From Lachnospiraceae bacterium (GTDB lineage: Bacteria; Bacillota; Clostridia; Lachnospirales; Lachnospiraceae): a DNA stretch of 52,785 nt. Of this stretch, positions 1 to 8,058 are shown piece after piece; the stretch's first letter is position 1, and each line of letters begins with the position of its first letter. A program made the translations under genes and the position numbers. The notes beneath the pieces are model-generated. The model had not been told where the DNA came from. It made no database searches and worked only from the letters and a program-made list of their open reading frames with translations. Where the stretch lies: positions 1-52,785 of the forward strand of contig SVFI01000016.1 in assembly GCA_015056905.1 (NCBI GenBank), given 5' to 3'.

Positions 1-207
1 AATATCAGTATGGCTACTGATATATTCTTCAAATTCTTTTCTCTTAATCATTCGTCTCTTACCGTTGTTCAATCGGAAGCTGCAATCATCACGTTCAAGA
101 AGTTCCTCGATTTTGTGAATACCTATCCCTGTATAAACGGCTGCTTCATTAATTGTAAGAGTAAGTTTAAGATGTACTGGACATGTTTCAATGGTTGTTT
201 TTGTCAT
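1..207 (-). CDS. xis: Excisionase-like protein (Tn916 Xis type), 3' end beyond the window
   Basis: The leftward frame is open for 69 codons from ATG at 207 to the window edge, so the gene is cut off at its 3' end. The start is preceded by a GGAG ribosome binding site nine bases away. The protein has a short N-terminal arm, then a winged-helix-type segment (LTINEAAVYTGIGIHKIEEL) and a basic KRRMIKRKEFEEYI segment, the layout of Tn916-family excisionases. Such proteins bind element ends and steer a tyrosine integrase toward excision. In that family the integrase gene lies directly downstream, which here would be just left of the window. Family assignment is from motif memory; that the element is active is inference. 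Confidence 0.8.
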   Translation of the reverse strand, partial: MTKTTIETCPVHLKLTLTINEAAVYTGIGIHKIEELLERDDCSFRLNNGKRRMIKRKEFEEYISSHTDI

Positions 208-240
208 ATGATATATCTCCTTTTCTTTTTTTTAAGTAAC

Positions 241-296
241 AAAAAAACGACAATTATCTACACTCATTCCAAAAAAGGAATAAACATAGATAATTG
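241..296 (-). terminator. Hairpin plus T-run between the xis promoter and xis
   Basis: A perfect 10-base inverted repeat (251-260 with 287-296) encloses a second short pair (ATTCC/GGAAT). Read leftward it is followed after three bases by seven Ts (241-247). This is a credible intrinsic terminator placed in the leader of xis, downstream of its promoter at 405-434. It could act as an attenuator, or end a transcript arriving from the right. Confidence 0.6.
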
Positions 297-404
297 CCGC
301 TAGATTTTCGTACTTAGATTGCCGCTGCCACTCTGTTTTTATTGTGATAATAAAAATCACAACCTGAATGACCGCCCGTTGCAATTATTTATTTAATTAA
401 GGGA

Positions 405-434
405 ATTATATCACTATATAAATATGAATGTCAA
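405..434 (-). promoter_or_regulatory. Sigma-A-type promoter reading toward xis
   Basis: On the minus strand a perfect TTGACA (429-434) is followed after 18 bases by a perfect TATAAT (405-410). Transcription would start near 398, leaving a leader of about 190 bases before the xis start codon. The leader contains a small hairpin near 341-361 and the terminator-like hairpin at 251-296. Confidence 0.65.
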
Positions 435-544
435 CAAAAAAATACAAAAGTATCACATTTTACTCCATTTCAGCTCGGCAGACTTGCTTGTCTTTTCAAG
501 CGTCACAGAATAAAAAGGATAATACCTATGTGGTTTACAAACAA

Positions 545-1003
545 TCGTACATTTTTTGTACCATTGTTTTTGTGTCAACCATGCGGTATAGATTTGATTT
601 ACAATTTTTTTCGTACATTTCGTACATTTTTGATTTTGGAATTGTACGATGATTTTCAGCTCAACCATGCGGGATAGATTTAATTCGTACAGAACGTACT
701 GTTTTTTTTGAAATATTATATATATATATACGTACATTTTAAAATATTTTATACTCTTTTTTAAAAAGTTTTAGTACATTCTGTACGAATTGATTTTAGA
801 TACCATGGTTGACACGTTTTTAATCGTACACTTTCGTTTTTCGATTCTGTACGTTCTGTACGAAAACTACTTTGCATTTTCATTTTTCCTGTCAACCATG
901 CGGGATAAAATTCGACGCTAAAAAAAATCAAAAATGTACGACGACTTTGGCTCAACCATGCGGGATAGAATCACGCTTAATTTTATAACCCATGGTTGAC
1001 ACA
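545..1003. repeat. Array of direct and inverted short repeats (TCAACCATGCGGGATA and TCGTACA families)
   Basis: Two repeat families are interleaved in a very AT-rich stretch with no convincing gene. The longer unit, TCAACCATGCGGGATA or a one-base variant, occurs in direct orientation at about 575, 661, 892 and 952. Shorter inverted copies (CCATGGTTGAC) lie at about 803 and 990. The shorter unit TCGTACA, or its complement TGTACGA, occurs about ten times between 545 and 942. Examples are at 611, 620, 643, 685, 783, 824, 857 and 935, several as TTCTGTACG repeats. This resembles an iteron or operator array at a replication, transfer or recombination locus. Function is inferred. Confidence 0.75.
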
Positions 1004-1125
1004 TTTTTTATTCTTATAAATGCACAAAAAAAAGAACCTGCCAACCACAACAGATTCCTTTTTCATTATGATAAAAACCTTAGACATTTGATTTATGAGA
1101 CCATGTTACCACATCCCTCTTTTGC

Positions 1126-1215
1126 TGTCAAGTATTTTCCCTTGACACCTCAAGACATTATCCCATTCCAGCATCCTTCCCTTTGGTGTGACCCTCCGTC
1201 GAGCGTCAGCTCGAC
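1126..1215. repeat. Two perfect short inverted repeats
   Basis: TGTCAAG (1126-1132) pairs with CTTGACA (1141-1147) across an 8-base loop. GTCGAGC (1198-1204) pairs with GCTCGAC (1209-1215) across a GTCA loop. Neither is followed by a T-run, so they do not look like terminators. They lie between the repeat array and the small downstream gene and could belong to a transfer or recombination site. Confidence 0.5.
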
Positions 1216-1234
1216 TAAAGCTTCCAGAAACAAA

Positions 1235-1263
1235 TTGCAACAAATATCAATACCAGATATAAT
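1235..1263 (+). promoter_or_regulatory. Sigma-A-type promoter for the small gene at 1301
   Basis: TTGCAA (1235-1240) and a perfect TATAAT (1258-1263) are separated by 17 bases. The predicted start near 1270 leaves about 30 bases before the ATG at 1301. It also argues against translation from start codons further upstream in the same open frame. Confidence 0.65.
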
Positions 1264-1300
1264 ATACCTAAACACATCACACCACAGGGAGAACCAAAAC

Positions 1301-1528
1301 ATGAACATGCACCAAGTTAATATCCTGCTTGATAACGAACAGGATGAACGCCTGAACGCTCTTGTAGAACGTTTCAAGCCGATTAATGGCTGGGATGCAG
1401 TTGGGTTACTTGAATTTGCTTTCACAGCACACATGAGCGTTACAAACAACTTAATGCTCACATTCCTTGAAGCAAAAGCAGACCAACTGGAAAAATCCAT
1501 GCAAGAAGAAAAAGAACCTACTGGCTAA
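1301..1528 (+). CDS. Small ribbon-helix-helix-like protein, 75 aa
   Basis: The same frame stays open from 992, but ATG 1301 is chosen. It follows GGGAG at a good distance and sits about 30 bases after a strong promoter, and the upstream residues look non-coding. The N-terminal part (QVNILLDNEQDERLNALVERF) has the strand then amphipathic helix pattern of Arc/CopG ribbon-helix-helix DNA-binding proteins. An acidic and basic C-terminal helix follows. I do not recognise an exact family. Its place beside the repeat array and the excisionase gene suggests a regulator or accessory DNA-binding protein of the mobile element. That role is inference; a non-DNA-binding element protein is possible. Confidence 0.6.
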   Translation: MNMHQVNILLDNEQDERLNALVERFKPINGWDAVGLLEFAFTAHMSVTNNLMLTFLEAKADQLEKSMQEEKEPTG

Positions 1529-1546
1529 CCAGTAGATTCTTTTTTT
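1511..1546. terminator. Bidirectional terminator between the element gene and rlmD
   Basis: CTACTGG and CCAGTAG form a stem with a CTAA loop that overlaps the stop codon of the small gene. A T-run follows on the plus strand, and a purine-rich flank gives a T-rich run on the minus strand. It can therefore end both the small gene and the convergent rlmD operon. Confidence 0.8.
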
Positions 1547-1557
1547 AATGTTTTTCT

Positions 1558-3255
1558 TTAATCAATGACACCAAAATGTTTTAGGGCTGCCATTATCGCT
1601 TCTTCTTTTTCGGGAGGACAGTTCGGAACCCGATGTCCCTCTTTCCCTTTATTATAGTTCTCCATCATGTCAAATCCCAGCTTACGTTTCACTTGTGCTA
1701 TATATAGATTTGATACATGCAAATCATAATTCTTCTTCACCCAATCGGTAATGTCACCATAGGTAGCTTTGTGCTTGCAATCCTTGAGATAATCAGTATC
1801 TTTAGGCTCGTAATCCACGTAAATATAATCGTGGACTTTTTTCCTACCCAAGAGAACAACCGTCTCCACATGCACCGTATGGCAAAACTGGTCCACGCCC
1901 CTGACACGTTTTATCTCATATCCGTTTTCGCACAGATACTTCAAATCACGGGCGAGAGTCGCGCTGTCACAGCTTACATAAACAATTCGCTTCGGTGCCA
2001 TTTTGACCATCGTCTCCAGACATTTCTCATCGCATCCTTTTCTCGGCGGGTCCACGACGATAACGTCCGCATAAATATTTTCCTTTTCATATTTTTCAGG
2101 CAGAACTTCCTCCGCTTTTCCGACAAAAAAGTCGGCGTTGTTAATACCGTTTACGGAAGCATTCTGTTTCGCATCCTCAATGGCCTGCGGTACGATTTCC
2201 ACTCCGTACACCTGCTTGGCTTTTTGCGACAAAAACAGGGAAATCGTTCCGATTCCGCAGTACAAATCCCATACCGTTTCCTCTCCGGTCAGAGACGCAT
2301 ATTCCAATGCAGTACCGTAAAGCTTCTCGGTCTGCACCGGATTTACCTGATAAAACGAAAGCGGCGAAATACGGAATGCAATTCCGGAAAGCGTATCGGT
2401 AATATATCCCTGTCCGAAAAGTACCTTTACTTCCCGACCCAAGATAACATTCGTATTCTCTTTATTATAATTCAGACATATGCTGACAATTCTCTCTCCG
2501 ACAGAAGGAATCTCTCGCATTTTTTCAACAAACAAGTTAGCCAAAGGTAACCCGCAGAGCGCTTCACTGCCAACCTTCCTGTCAGCCACAGCATTCACAA
2601 CGAGGCAAACCATAATCTCTCCCGTGTGGAATCCCTCCCGAATCAACACATGGCGCACGAGTCCCTGACAAGTCTTTTCATCATATGCAGAGATATGATG
2701 TTCCTTCATAAAAGTAAGAATCGTTTCAAGAATCACCTGATTGCTTTCTTTTCCGAGATAGCAATCCGTGTTCGGAATGATGTCATGCGTTCTTCCCGCA
2801 TAAAATCCGGTAACCGGATTCCCATCCTTATCGCATCCGACCGGATACTGTGCCTTGTTCCGATAGCGGAATGGCTCCTCCATTCCGATAATCGGTTCCA
2901 TTACGCAGTCGACAAGCTCCGGCGCAAAATCACCGATGCGTACGAGATTATTCCGAATTTTATTCTGTTTGAACGCAAGCTGTGCCTCGTAAGAGAGCGC
3001 CTGCATCTGACAGCCTCCGCACTTTTTGTGAAACCCGCATTTCGGTTCCACGCGGTCCGCGGAAGGCGATATAATTTTTACAAGGCGGGCAAACGCATAG
3101 TTTTTCTTTACCTTTGTTATTCCTGCAATCACCGTATCGCCGATGATGGCATCTTTCACAAACAAAGGATATCCCTCCACTTTTCCGATGCCTGCTCCCT
3201 CACTTGTATAATCGGTAATAGTTACCTGCACCTCGTCATTTTTTTGAAAAGTCAT
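1558..3255 (-). CDS. rlmD: 23S rRNA (uracil-5-)-methyltransferase, RlmD/RumA type
   Basis: The protein is a SAM-dependent enzyme that methylates C5 of specific uridines in 23S rRNA. An N-terminal TRAM domain (about residues 5-65) is followed by iron-sulfur cysteines C73, C79, C82 and C165. The methyltransferase core has the SAM loop YCGIGTISLF, the DPPRKG motif and the catalytic cysteine in VSCDSATLARDL (C429). Residues from about 475 to 565 form an extra C-terminal module not needed for the core fold (KATYGDITDWVKKNYDLHVS...CPPEKEEAI). The start ATG has GGAGAG upstream. It is the last gene of a leftward operon with yhaM and the HtrA-like gene. In Firmicutes this family can modify two sites (RlmCD); the exact target is not decided here. 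Confidence 0.93.
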   Translation of the reverse strand: MTFQKNDEVQVTITDYTSEGAGIGKVEGYPLFVKDAIIGDTVIAGITKVKKNYAFARLVKIISPSADRVEPKCGFHKKCGGCQMQALSYEAQLAFKQNKIRNNLVRIGDFAPELVDCVMEPIIGMEEPFRYRNKAQYPVGCDKDGNPVTGFYAGRTHDIIPNTDCYLGKESNQVILETILTFMKEHHISAYDEKTCQGLVRHVLIREGFHTGEIMVCLVVNAVADRKVGSEALCGLPLANLFVEKMREIPSVGERIVSICLNYNKENTNVILGREVKVLFGQGYITDTLSGIAFRISPLSFYQVNPVQTEKLYGTALEYASLTGEETVWDLYCGIGTISLFLSQKAKQVYGVEIVPQAIEDAKQNASVNGINNADFFVGKAEEVLPEKYEKENIYADVIVVDPPRKGCDEKCLETMVKMAPKRIVYVSCDSATLARDLKYLCENGYEIKRVRGVDQFCHTVHVETVVLLGRKKVHDYIYVDYEPKDTDYLKDCKHKATYGDITDWVKKNYDLHVSNLYIAQVKRKLGFDMMENYNKGKEGHRVPNCPPEKEEAIMAALKHFGVID

Positions 3256-3278
3256 AGTCTCTCCGTAATCAAATCATT

Positions 3279-4220
3279 TTAGTAAGTCGTCTTTGTAATG
3301 TTGGATTCAAACAGGCGGTTGTATCCAAGCCATCCTGTTTCGTTGGTACCGTTCAATATTTCGGTAAATGTCTGCATCTTGGCATCGGTATTGTCGGCGA
3401 AATTGAGTGCAACCGCTTCCATAATCGCCGGTTTTTTCGGCGAACCGTATTCAAGTTCTCCGTGATGCGACAAAATACAATGCTTGATATAGGCTAAAAG
3501 CTTTGTAGGAAATCCCTCAATCGCTTCTGCCTTGCGATCCACCATCTCACTTCCGATTACAATATGACCGAGAAGCTGACCTGCATCCGTATAGTCATTT
3601 TCCGGAAAAAGAGAAAGTTCCCTCGTCTTACCAATGTCATGAAGCATGGCGCTTGCAAGTAATATATCTTTATTCAGCATCGGATATGCTTTTGTATAAT
3701 AATCACACAGTTTCGTCACACTGAGCGTATGTTCCAAAAGTCCGCCGACAAATCCATGGTGCACGCTCTTGGCTGCGGACGAATTCTGAAACGCTTTGAT
3801 GAATTCTTTGTCCTTCACATAGAAACTCTGCAAAAGCTCTTTCACATGCGGTTCCTGAATACTGTTTACAAAACCGAGCAATTCTTGATACATCCCTTCA
3901 ATACTCTTGCTGCTGACCGGAAGATAGTTCGCCGGGTCGTATTCCCCCTCATGACAACGACGGATTCTTTTGACATTAATCTGGTTTGCTCCCTGAAATG
4001 TTGTCACTTCACCGTAAACCTCTATGTAATCAAGCGTGTCATAATCCTCGATTCCCATGCTGTTCGGGTCCCACACCTTCGCATCAATCGTACCTGTCTT
4101 ATCCTGTAAAATCACATTTTCGTACGGCTTTCCGTTCTTGGTTGTCGCCGCCTGCTTATGCTTACATAAATAAATATCGAAAACTCTGTCTCCCTCTCTG
4201 TAATCCTGAATAAATTTCAT
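3279..4220 (-). CDS. yhaM: 3'-5' exoribonuclease YhaM family
   Basis: YhaM enzymes trim RNA and single-stranded DNA from the 3' end. An OB-fold nucleic-acid-binding domain occupies about residues 1-90. An HD hydrolase domain follows, with HHGFVGGLLEHT, the HD pair in MLHDIGK, and HCILSHHGELEYGSPKKP as metal ligands. Length (313 aa) matches the family. The ATG lies two bases after the stop of the HtrA-like gene, with an AGGAGAGG site inside that gene's end, so the two are translationally coupled and rlmD follows. Confidence 0.92.
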   Translation of the reverse strand: MKFIQDYREGDRVFDIYLCKHKQAATTKNGKPYENVILQDKTGTIDAKVWDPNSMGIEDYDTLDYIEVYGEVTTFQGANQINVKRIRRCHEGEYDPANYLPVSSKSIEGMYQELLGFVNSIQEPHVKELLQSFYVKDKEFIKAFQNSSAAKSVHHGFVGGLLEHTLSVTKLCDYYTKAYPMLNKDILLASAMLHDIGKTRELSLFPENDYTDAGQLLGHIVIGSEMVDRKAEAIEGFPTKLLAYIKHCILSHHGELEYGSPKKPAIMEAVALNFADNTDAKMQTFTEILNGTNETGWLGYNRLFESNITKTTY

Positions 4221-4222
4221 AA

Positions 4223-5530
4223 TTATTTCGCCTCTCCTGTCGTTATTTCTAAATTAATTTCATTATATTCCGTTCCGTTGAAACGCATCAGCGTCACTTC
4301 CACAATCATATTCGGTTCCAGAGAAAAAACACCTGCTCTGAATTCACGGAAAGAAGTTACCGATTGCTTACCGAGATTCACAATCACATCTCCATTTTGA
4401 ATTCCTGCCGCCATCGCCGGTGAGCCGGTGATAACTTCTGACACATAAACACCAAACGGAACTCCTGTTTCCTCATGCGCCTCCTCTGTCACATCCATTC
4501 CTTTTATTCCGACATAAGCACGCTCTTCATCATTTGACAGTTTGGCAATCAATGTCTTAATGTCCGAAATACCAATGGCGGATATCGTGCCCGCATCCAC
4601 CTTTGATGCTGCGCTCTTTGTAATAATTCCCACCACTTCACCGTGCAGATTCATCACTGCTCCGCTCGCATTCTGTGACATACTCATATCCGTCGTAATC
4701 ACATTGTAAATCGCGTCTGCAAGATTCAGTTTCGTTCCGTTGGAAGTAATCATTCCGTAAGAGAGCGAACCGCTCGTTCCGTATGGTGCTCCGATTGCGA
4801 TCATCGGACTTCCCACAAGGTTTTCGCCTGTTGAACTTCCGAGTGTGGCAAATGTGATATTTTCTTTTGTTTCTTTCGGCAAACCGGAAAGGTCCACCGC
4901 ATACACCGCCAAACCCGTCTGCGCATCCATATTTTTCAGTTCTGCTTCCACCGTCTGTTTATCAAAAAAGCGCACATAATACTCTCCGGCATTTTGAAGA
5001 TTTCCTGCGTCCGCCAGAATCAGAACTTCCACTCCGTTCTCCGCAACAATCAGCCCGGACGTTGTATTTTCATTTTCGGTAATTCCTGCAAACCAATCCT
5101 GCTGCTCCGTAATACCGACCACCGTCACAATGGATTTACCTGCTTCTTTGGCGAGCCTCTGGAAATCTGCGTAAATTTTTTCATAGGTATCGATGGATGT
5201 CATTTCATTCTGTCCGCTCTCCACAACCTCCTTGGCTGCTTCCACAACTTCCTGAATGGATTCCTCCTGCTGTGCAATCTCATCCTCCGTCAACAGCTCT
5301 TCCGGTTTTACCTCCTGCTCCTCCTCCGGGAATTTTACTTTTGTAATTTCCTCCGGATTAAGAATATTGTTAATTACCGGCTCTATCAATATAAAAGTAA
5401 GACAGGCAATCAAACCGAACACGATGGCAAATACAATCGTCGTTATCGTGCGGCGAAACAATTTCTTTTTGTTGATTGGCTTTTCTTTGATTGTCTCTGT
5501 CACAAATGATGTTTCGTGCTTTTGTTCCAT
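4223..5530 (-). CDS. Membrane-anchored HtrA/DegP-like protein with PDZ domain, probably catalytically inactive
   Basis: A cytoplasmic N-terminus (1-27) is followed by one membrane segment (about 28-50), an acidic linker, a trypsin-like S1C domain (about 115-340) and a PDZ domain (about 345-425). The fold is clear (GSPMIAIGAPYG, ASGAVMNLHGEVVGI), but the catalytic triad is damaged. The position usually reading TNNHV is LADAG, with no histidine. The aspartate of the DLAV motif is glycine (TGLAV, G206). The serine (S289) remains, in NASGA instead of GNSGG. It may be a sensor or scaffold rather than a protease. ATG 5530 is chosen because it follows AAAGGA; an in-frame start 15 codons upstream lacks a site. 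Confidence 0.85.
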   Translation of the reverse strand: MEQKHETSFVTETIKEKPINKKKLFRRTITTIVFAIVFGLIACLTFILIEPVINNILNPEEITKVKFPEEEQEVKPEELLTEDEIAQQEESIQEVVEAAKEVVESGQNEMTSIDTYEKIYADFQRLAKEAGKSIVTVVGITEQQDWFAGITENENTTSGLIVAENGVEVLILADAGNLQNAGEYYVRFFDKQTVEAELKNMDAQTGLAVYAVDLSGLPKETKENITFATLGSSTGENLVGSPMIAIGAPYGTSGSLSYGMITSNGTKLNLADAIYNVITTDMSMSQNASGAVMNLHGEVVGIITKSAASKVDAGTISAIGISDIKTLIAKLSNDEERAYVGIKGMDVTEEAHEETGVPFGVYVSEVITGSPAMAAGIQNGDVIVNLGKQSVTSFREFRAGVFSLEPNMIVEVTLMRFNGTEYNEINLEITTGEAK

Positions 5531-5559
5531 AACATATTCCTTTCTATTTATACTTATCC

Positions 5560-5588
5560 AGTATATCATCTGCACCCTTTTTTCACAA
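5560..5588 (-). promoter_or_regulatory. Promoter for the htrA-like/yhaM/rlmD operon
   Basis: On the minus strand TTGTGA (5583-5588) and TATACT (5560-5565) are separated by 17 bases, about 30 bases before the start codon. It is divergent from the mutS2 promoter. Confidence 0.55.
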
Positions 5589-5620
5589 GAATACCGTTGT
5601 AGTAATTTCAGCCCGGTTGT

Positions 5621-5628
5621 GCTATACT
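5621..5628 (+). promoter_or_regulatory. Extended -10 promoter for mutS2
   Basis: TATACT (5623-5628) is preceded by TG at the extended -10 position. No good -35 is visible at 16-18 bases. It lies about 45 bases before the mutS2 start. Confidence 0.5.
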
Positions 5629-5672
5629 TTATGTTAAAGTTTTATGCTCATTTTTAAACGAGAGGATTTGAC

Positions 5673-8045
5673 ATGAACAAAAAAGCACTCGCTACGTTAG
5701 AATACGATAAAATTATACAGCTCCTTGCAGACAAAGCTTCCTCACAGCCGGGACGTGATATGTGTCTTGCTCTGACACCGGGCAACTCCCTGTCTCAGAT
5801 TCAGCTCAGACAATCTCAAACCGGCGATGCATTAAGCCGTCTTTTTAAAAAAGGCAGCATCTCTTTCGGAAGCAACCACGATGTAAGGCATATTTGCAAA
5901 CATTTAGAGCTCGGCGGCGCATGTAGCAGCGGCGAGCTTTTACGCATTGCATCCATGCTGGAAAATGTCGCAAGAGTTAAAAATTTCGGCCGTACGGAAA
6001 AAGAGCATACCGATTCTCTGACCGGTTTTTTTGATGAACTTGAACCGCTGACAAACGCCTCTTCGGAAATCCGCCGCTGTATTCTCGCTGAGGACGAGTT
6101 TGCAGACGACGCAAGCTCTACACTCAAGCATATCCGTAAGGCTCTTTCCCACGCCGGAGACAAGATTCACTCACAGCTCCTTAGCATGGTAAACGGTTCC
6201 TACCGCACCTATCTGCAGGACGCTGTCATTACCATGCGCAACAACCGGTACTGCATTCCGGTCAAGGCAGAACACAAAAATCAAGTTCCGGGGATGGTTC
6301 ATGAACGTTCCCAGACCGGCTCCACTCTTTTCATCGAGCCTGCTGCCATCGTGGAACTGAACAACAAAATAAAAGAACTCACAGAGGAGGAAAAAGAAGA
6401 AATTGAGCGCATTCTCATGCAGCTTTCCTCCATGCTTGCAGAGCATACTGAGGCGATTACCCGAAACGGCGAACTTATGACCATTCTTGATTTTATCTTT
6501 GCCAAAGCAGAACTGGCCATGGAGATGAATGCTACCGAGCCGTTACTCAATGAGGACGGTATTATAAATATCCGTCAGGGGCGCCACCCGCTTTTGGATA
6601 AAAAGAAAGTCGTTCCGATTGATGTCCGTCTCGGCGACGGTTTCCGGCAGCTCATTATTACAGGCCCGAACACCGGAGGAAAAACCGTCTCCCTCAAAAC
6701 CGTCGGCCTTTTTTCTCTGATGGCTCAGGCAGGCCTTCACATTCCTGCGCTTGATCGCAGCCGGCTTACCGTTTTTCGCAATATCTATGCGGATATCGGT
6801 GACGAACAAAGCATAGAGCAGAATTTATCAACCTTCTCTTCCCATATGACGAACATTGTCCGGATTATGAAGGAAGCAGACAACCGAAGTCTTGTTCTGT
6901 TCGATGAGCTCTGCGCCGGAACAGACCCGACAGAGGGCGCAGCCCTCGCTATTGCCATCCTCTCCACGCTGCACGAGCGCGGATGTTATACAATGGCGAC
7001 AACGCACTATAGCGAAATCAAAATTTATGCCCTTTCCGCGGAAGGTGTTGAAAACGCCTGCTGCGAGTTTGACGTTGAGACATTGTCTCCGACCTATCAT
7101 CTTCTCATCGGAGTTCCCGGTAAAAGTAACGCGTTTGCCATCTCCGGAAAACTCGGTTTGCCTGAGGGAATTATTGACAAGGCGAAGGAACAGATGTCGA
7201 GTGAGCAGGAAAGCTTTGAAGACGTTCTGACTTCACTTGAAACGAGCCGTGTCCGGATGGAACGGGAGAAACTTGAATTTGATAAACAAAAAGAAGAACT
7301 GGAACAGAAAATTAAGTCCTTCGAAAAACAACAGGAAAAATTCGAAGCACGAAAAGAAAAAATCATCCAGGAAGCCAACGAACAGGCGCGCGATATATTA
7401 AAAGAAGCAAAGGATGTCGCGGATGAGACCATCCGTTCTTTCCAGAAATTTGACGACAATACTTCCATGAAAGAAATGGAAAAGAAGCGTACGAAAGTCC
7501 GCCAACACATTTCTGACAAGGATTCCAAATTGACACTGAAAACACCGAAACACGCCTCAAGCGCTCCGAAGGTGAAAGCCTCCGAGCTGCATCTGGGCGA
7601 CCGTATCAAGGTACTTTCGATGAATTTAAAAGGAACTGTCAGTTCCAAACCGGATGCCAAAGGTTACCTTTTCGTACAGTGCGGAATTATCCGCTCCAAA
7701 GTACACGTCAGTGACCTTGTGCTGATTCCGGAGGACGATATTACTGCACCATCCATGTCAAAGTCGAGCTTCGGTCAGATTAAAATGTCCAAATCGGCAA
7801 ACGTGAAAACCGAAATTAATCTCCTCGGAAAAACTGTGGACGAAGCTATCACGGCGCTGGACAAATATCTCGATGACGCTTATATGGCGCATATTCCGAG
7901 CGTGCGCATTGTGCACGGCAAAGGAACCGGTGCTCTTCGAAGCGCCGTACAAAGCCACTTAAAAAGTCTTTCCTATGTCTCATCTTATCGTTTAGGTGAA
8001 TTCGGAGAAGGGGACAGCGGCGTAACCATCGCAACATTTAAATAA
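5673..8045 (+). CDS. mutS2: MutS2 family ATPase/endonuclease
   Basis: MutS2 acts in ribosome rescue or suppression of recombination, depending on species; it is not a mismatch-repair MutS because it lacks domains I and II. The sequence shows core helices (about 1-300), the ATPase with Walker A GPNTGGKT near residue 331, FDELCAGTDPTEG and the TMATTHYSE switch. A long charged coiled coil follows (about 510-640). The C-terminal Smr nuclease domain (about 715-790) has the VHGKGTGALR motif. Length of 790 aa is normal. The ATG follows AGAGGA. A two-component pair follows 13 bases downstream and is probably co-transcribed. Confidence 0.96.
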   Translation: MNKKALATLEYDKIIQLLADKASSQPGRDMCLALTPGNSLSQIQLRQSQTGDALSRLFKKGSISFGSNHDVRHICKHLELGGACSSGELLRIASMLENVARVKNFGRTEKEHTDSLTGFFDELEPLTNASSEIRRCILAEDEFADDASSTLKHIRKALSHAGDKIHSQLLSMVNGSYRTYLQDAVITMRNNRYCIPVKAEHKNQVPGMVHERSQTGSTLFIEPAAIVELNNKIKELTEEEKEEIERILMQLSSMLAEHTEAITRNGELMTILDFIFAKAELAMEMNATEPLLNEDGIINIRQGRHPLLDKKKVVPIDVRLGDGFRQLIITGPNTGGKTVSLKTVGLFSLMAQAGLHIPALDRSRLTVFRNIYADIGDEQSIEQNLSTFSSHMTNIVRIMKEADNRSLVLFDELCAGTDPTEGAALAIAILSTLHERGCYTMATTHYSEIKIYALSAEGVENACCEFDVETLSPTYHLLIGVPGKSNAFAISGKLGLPEGIIDKAKEQMSSEQESFEDVLTSLETSRVRMEREKLEFDKQKEELEQKIKSFEKQQEKFEARKEKIIQEANEQARDILKEAKDVADETIRSFQKFDDNTSMKEMEKKRTKVRQHISDKDSKLTLKTPKHASSAPKVKASELHLGDRIKVLSMNLKGTVSSKPDAKGYLFVQCGIIRSKVHVSDLVLIPEDDITAPSMSKSSFGQIKMSKSANVKTEINLLGKTVDEAITALDKYLDDAYMAHIPSVRIVHGKGTGALRSAVQSHLKSLSYVSSYRLGEFGEGDSGVTIATFK

Positions 8046-8058
8046 AAGGAGGATATTC

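Noticed and set aside
10..303. Rightward 97-codon frame over the excisionase gene
   Set aside because: It is antisense to a frame with a clear excisionase pattern, and lacks a ribosome site.
230..390. Leftward 50-codon frame from a TTG in the xis leader
   Set aside because: No ribosome site; it runs through the terminator hairpin, and its product has no recognisable fold.
761..955. Leftward short frame in the repeat array
   Set aside because: It is made of the repeats themselves, with no ribosome site.
545..1003. CRISPR array
   Set aside because: Repeats are irregularly spaced, in two families and both orientations, with no uniform spacers and no cas genes.
992..1300. Upstream extension of the small gene at 1301
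   Set aside because: The promoter at 1235-1263 starts transcription after this region, the residues look non-coding, and ATG 1301 has a proper ribosome site.
1717..2550. Long rightward frame inside rlmD
   Set aside because: Antisense shadow of a well-supported methyltransferase gene.
7097..7660. Leftward 187-codon frame inside mutS2
   Set aside because: Antisense shadow of the coiled-coil region of MutS2.
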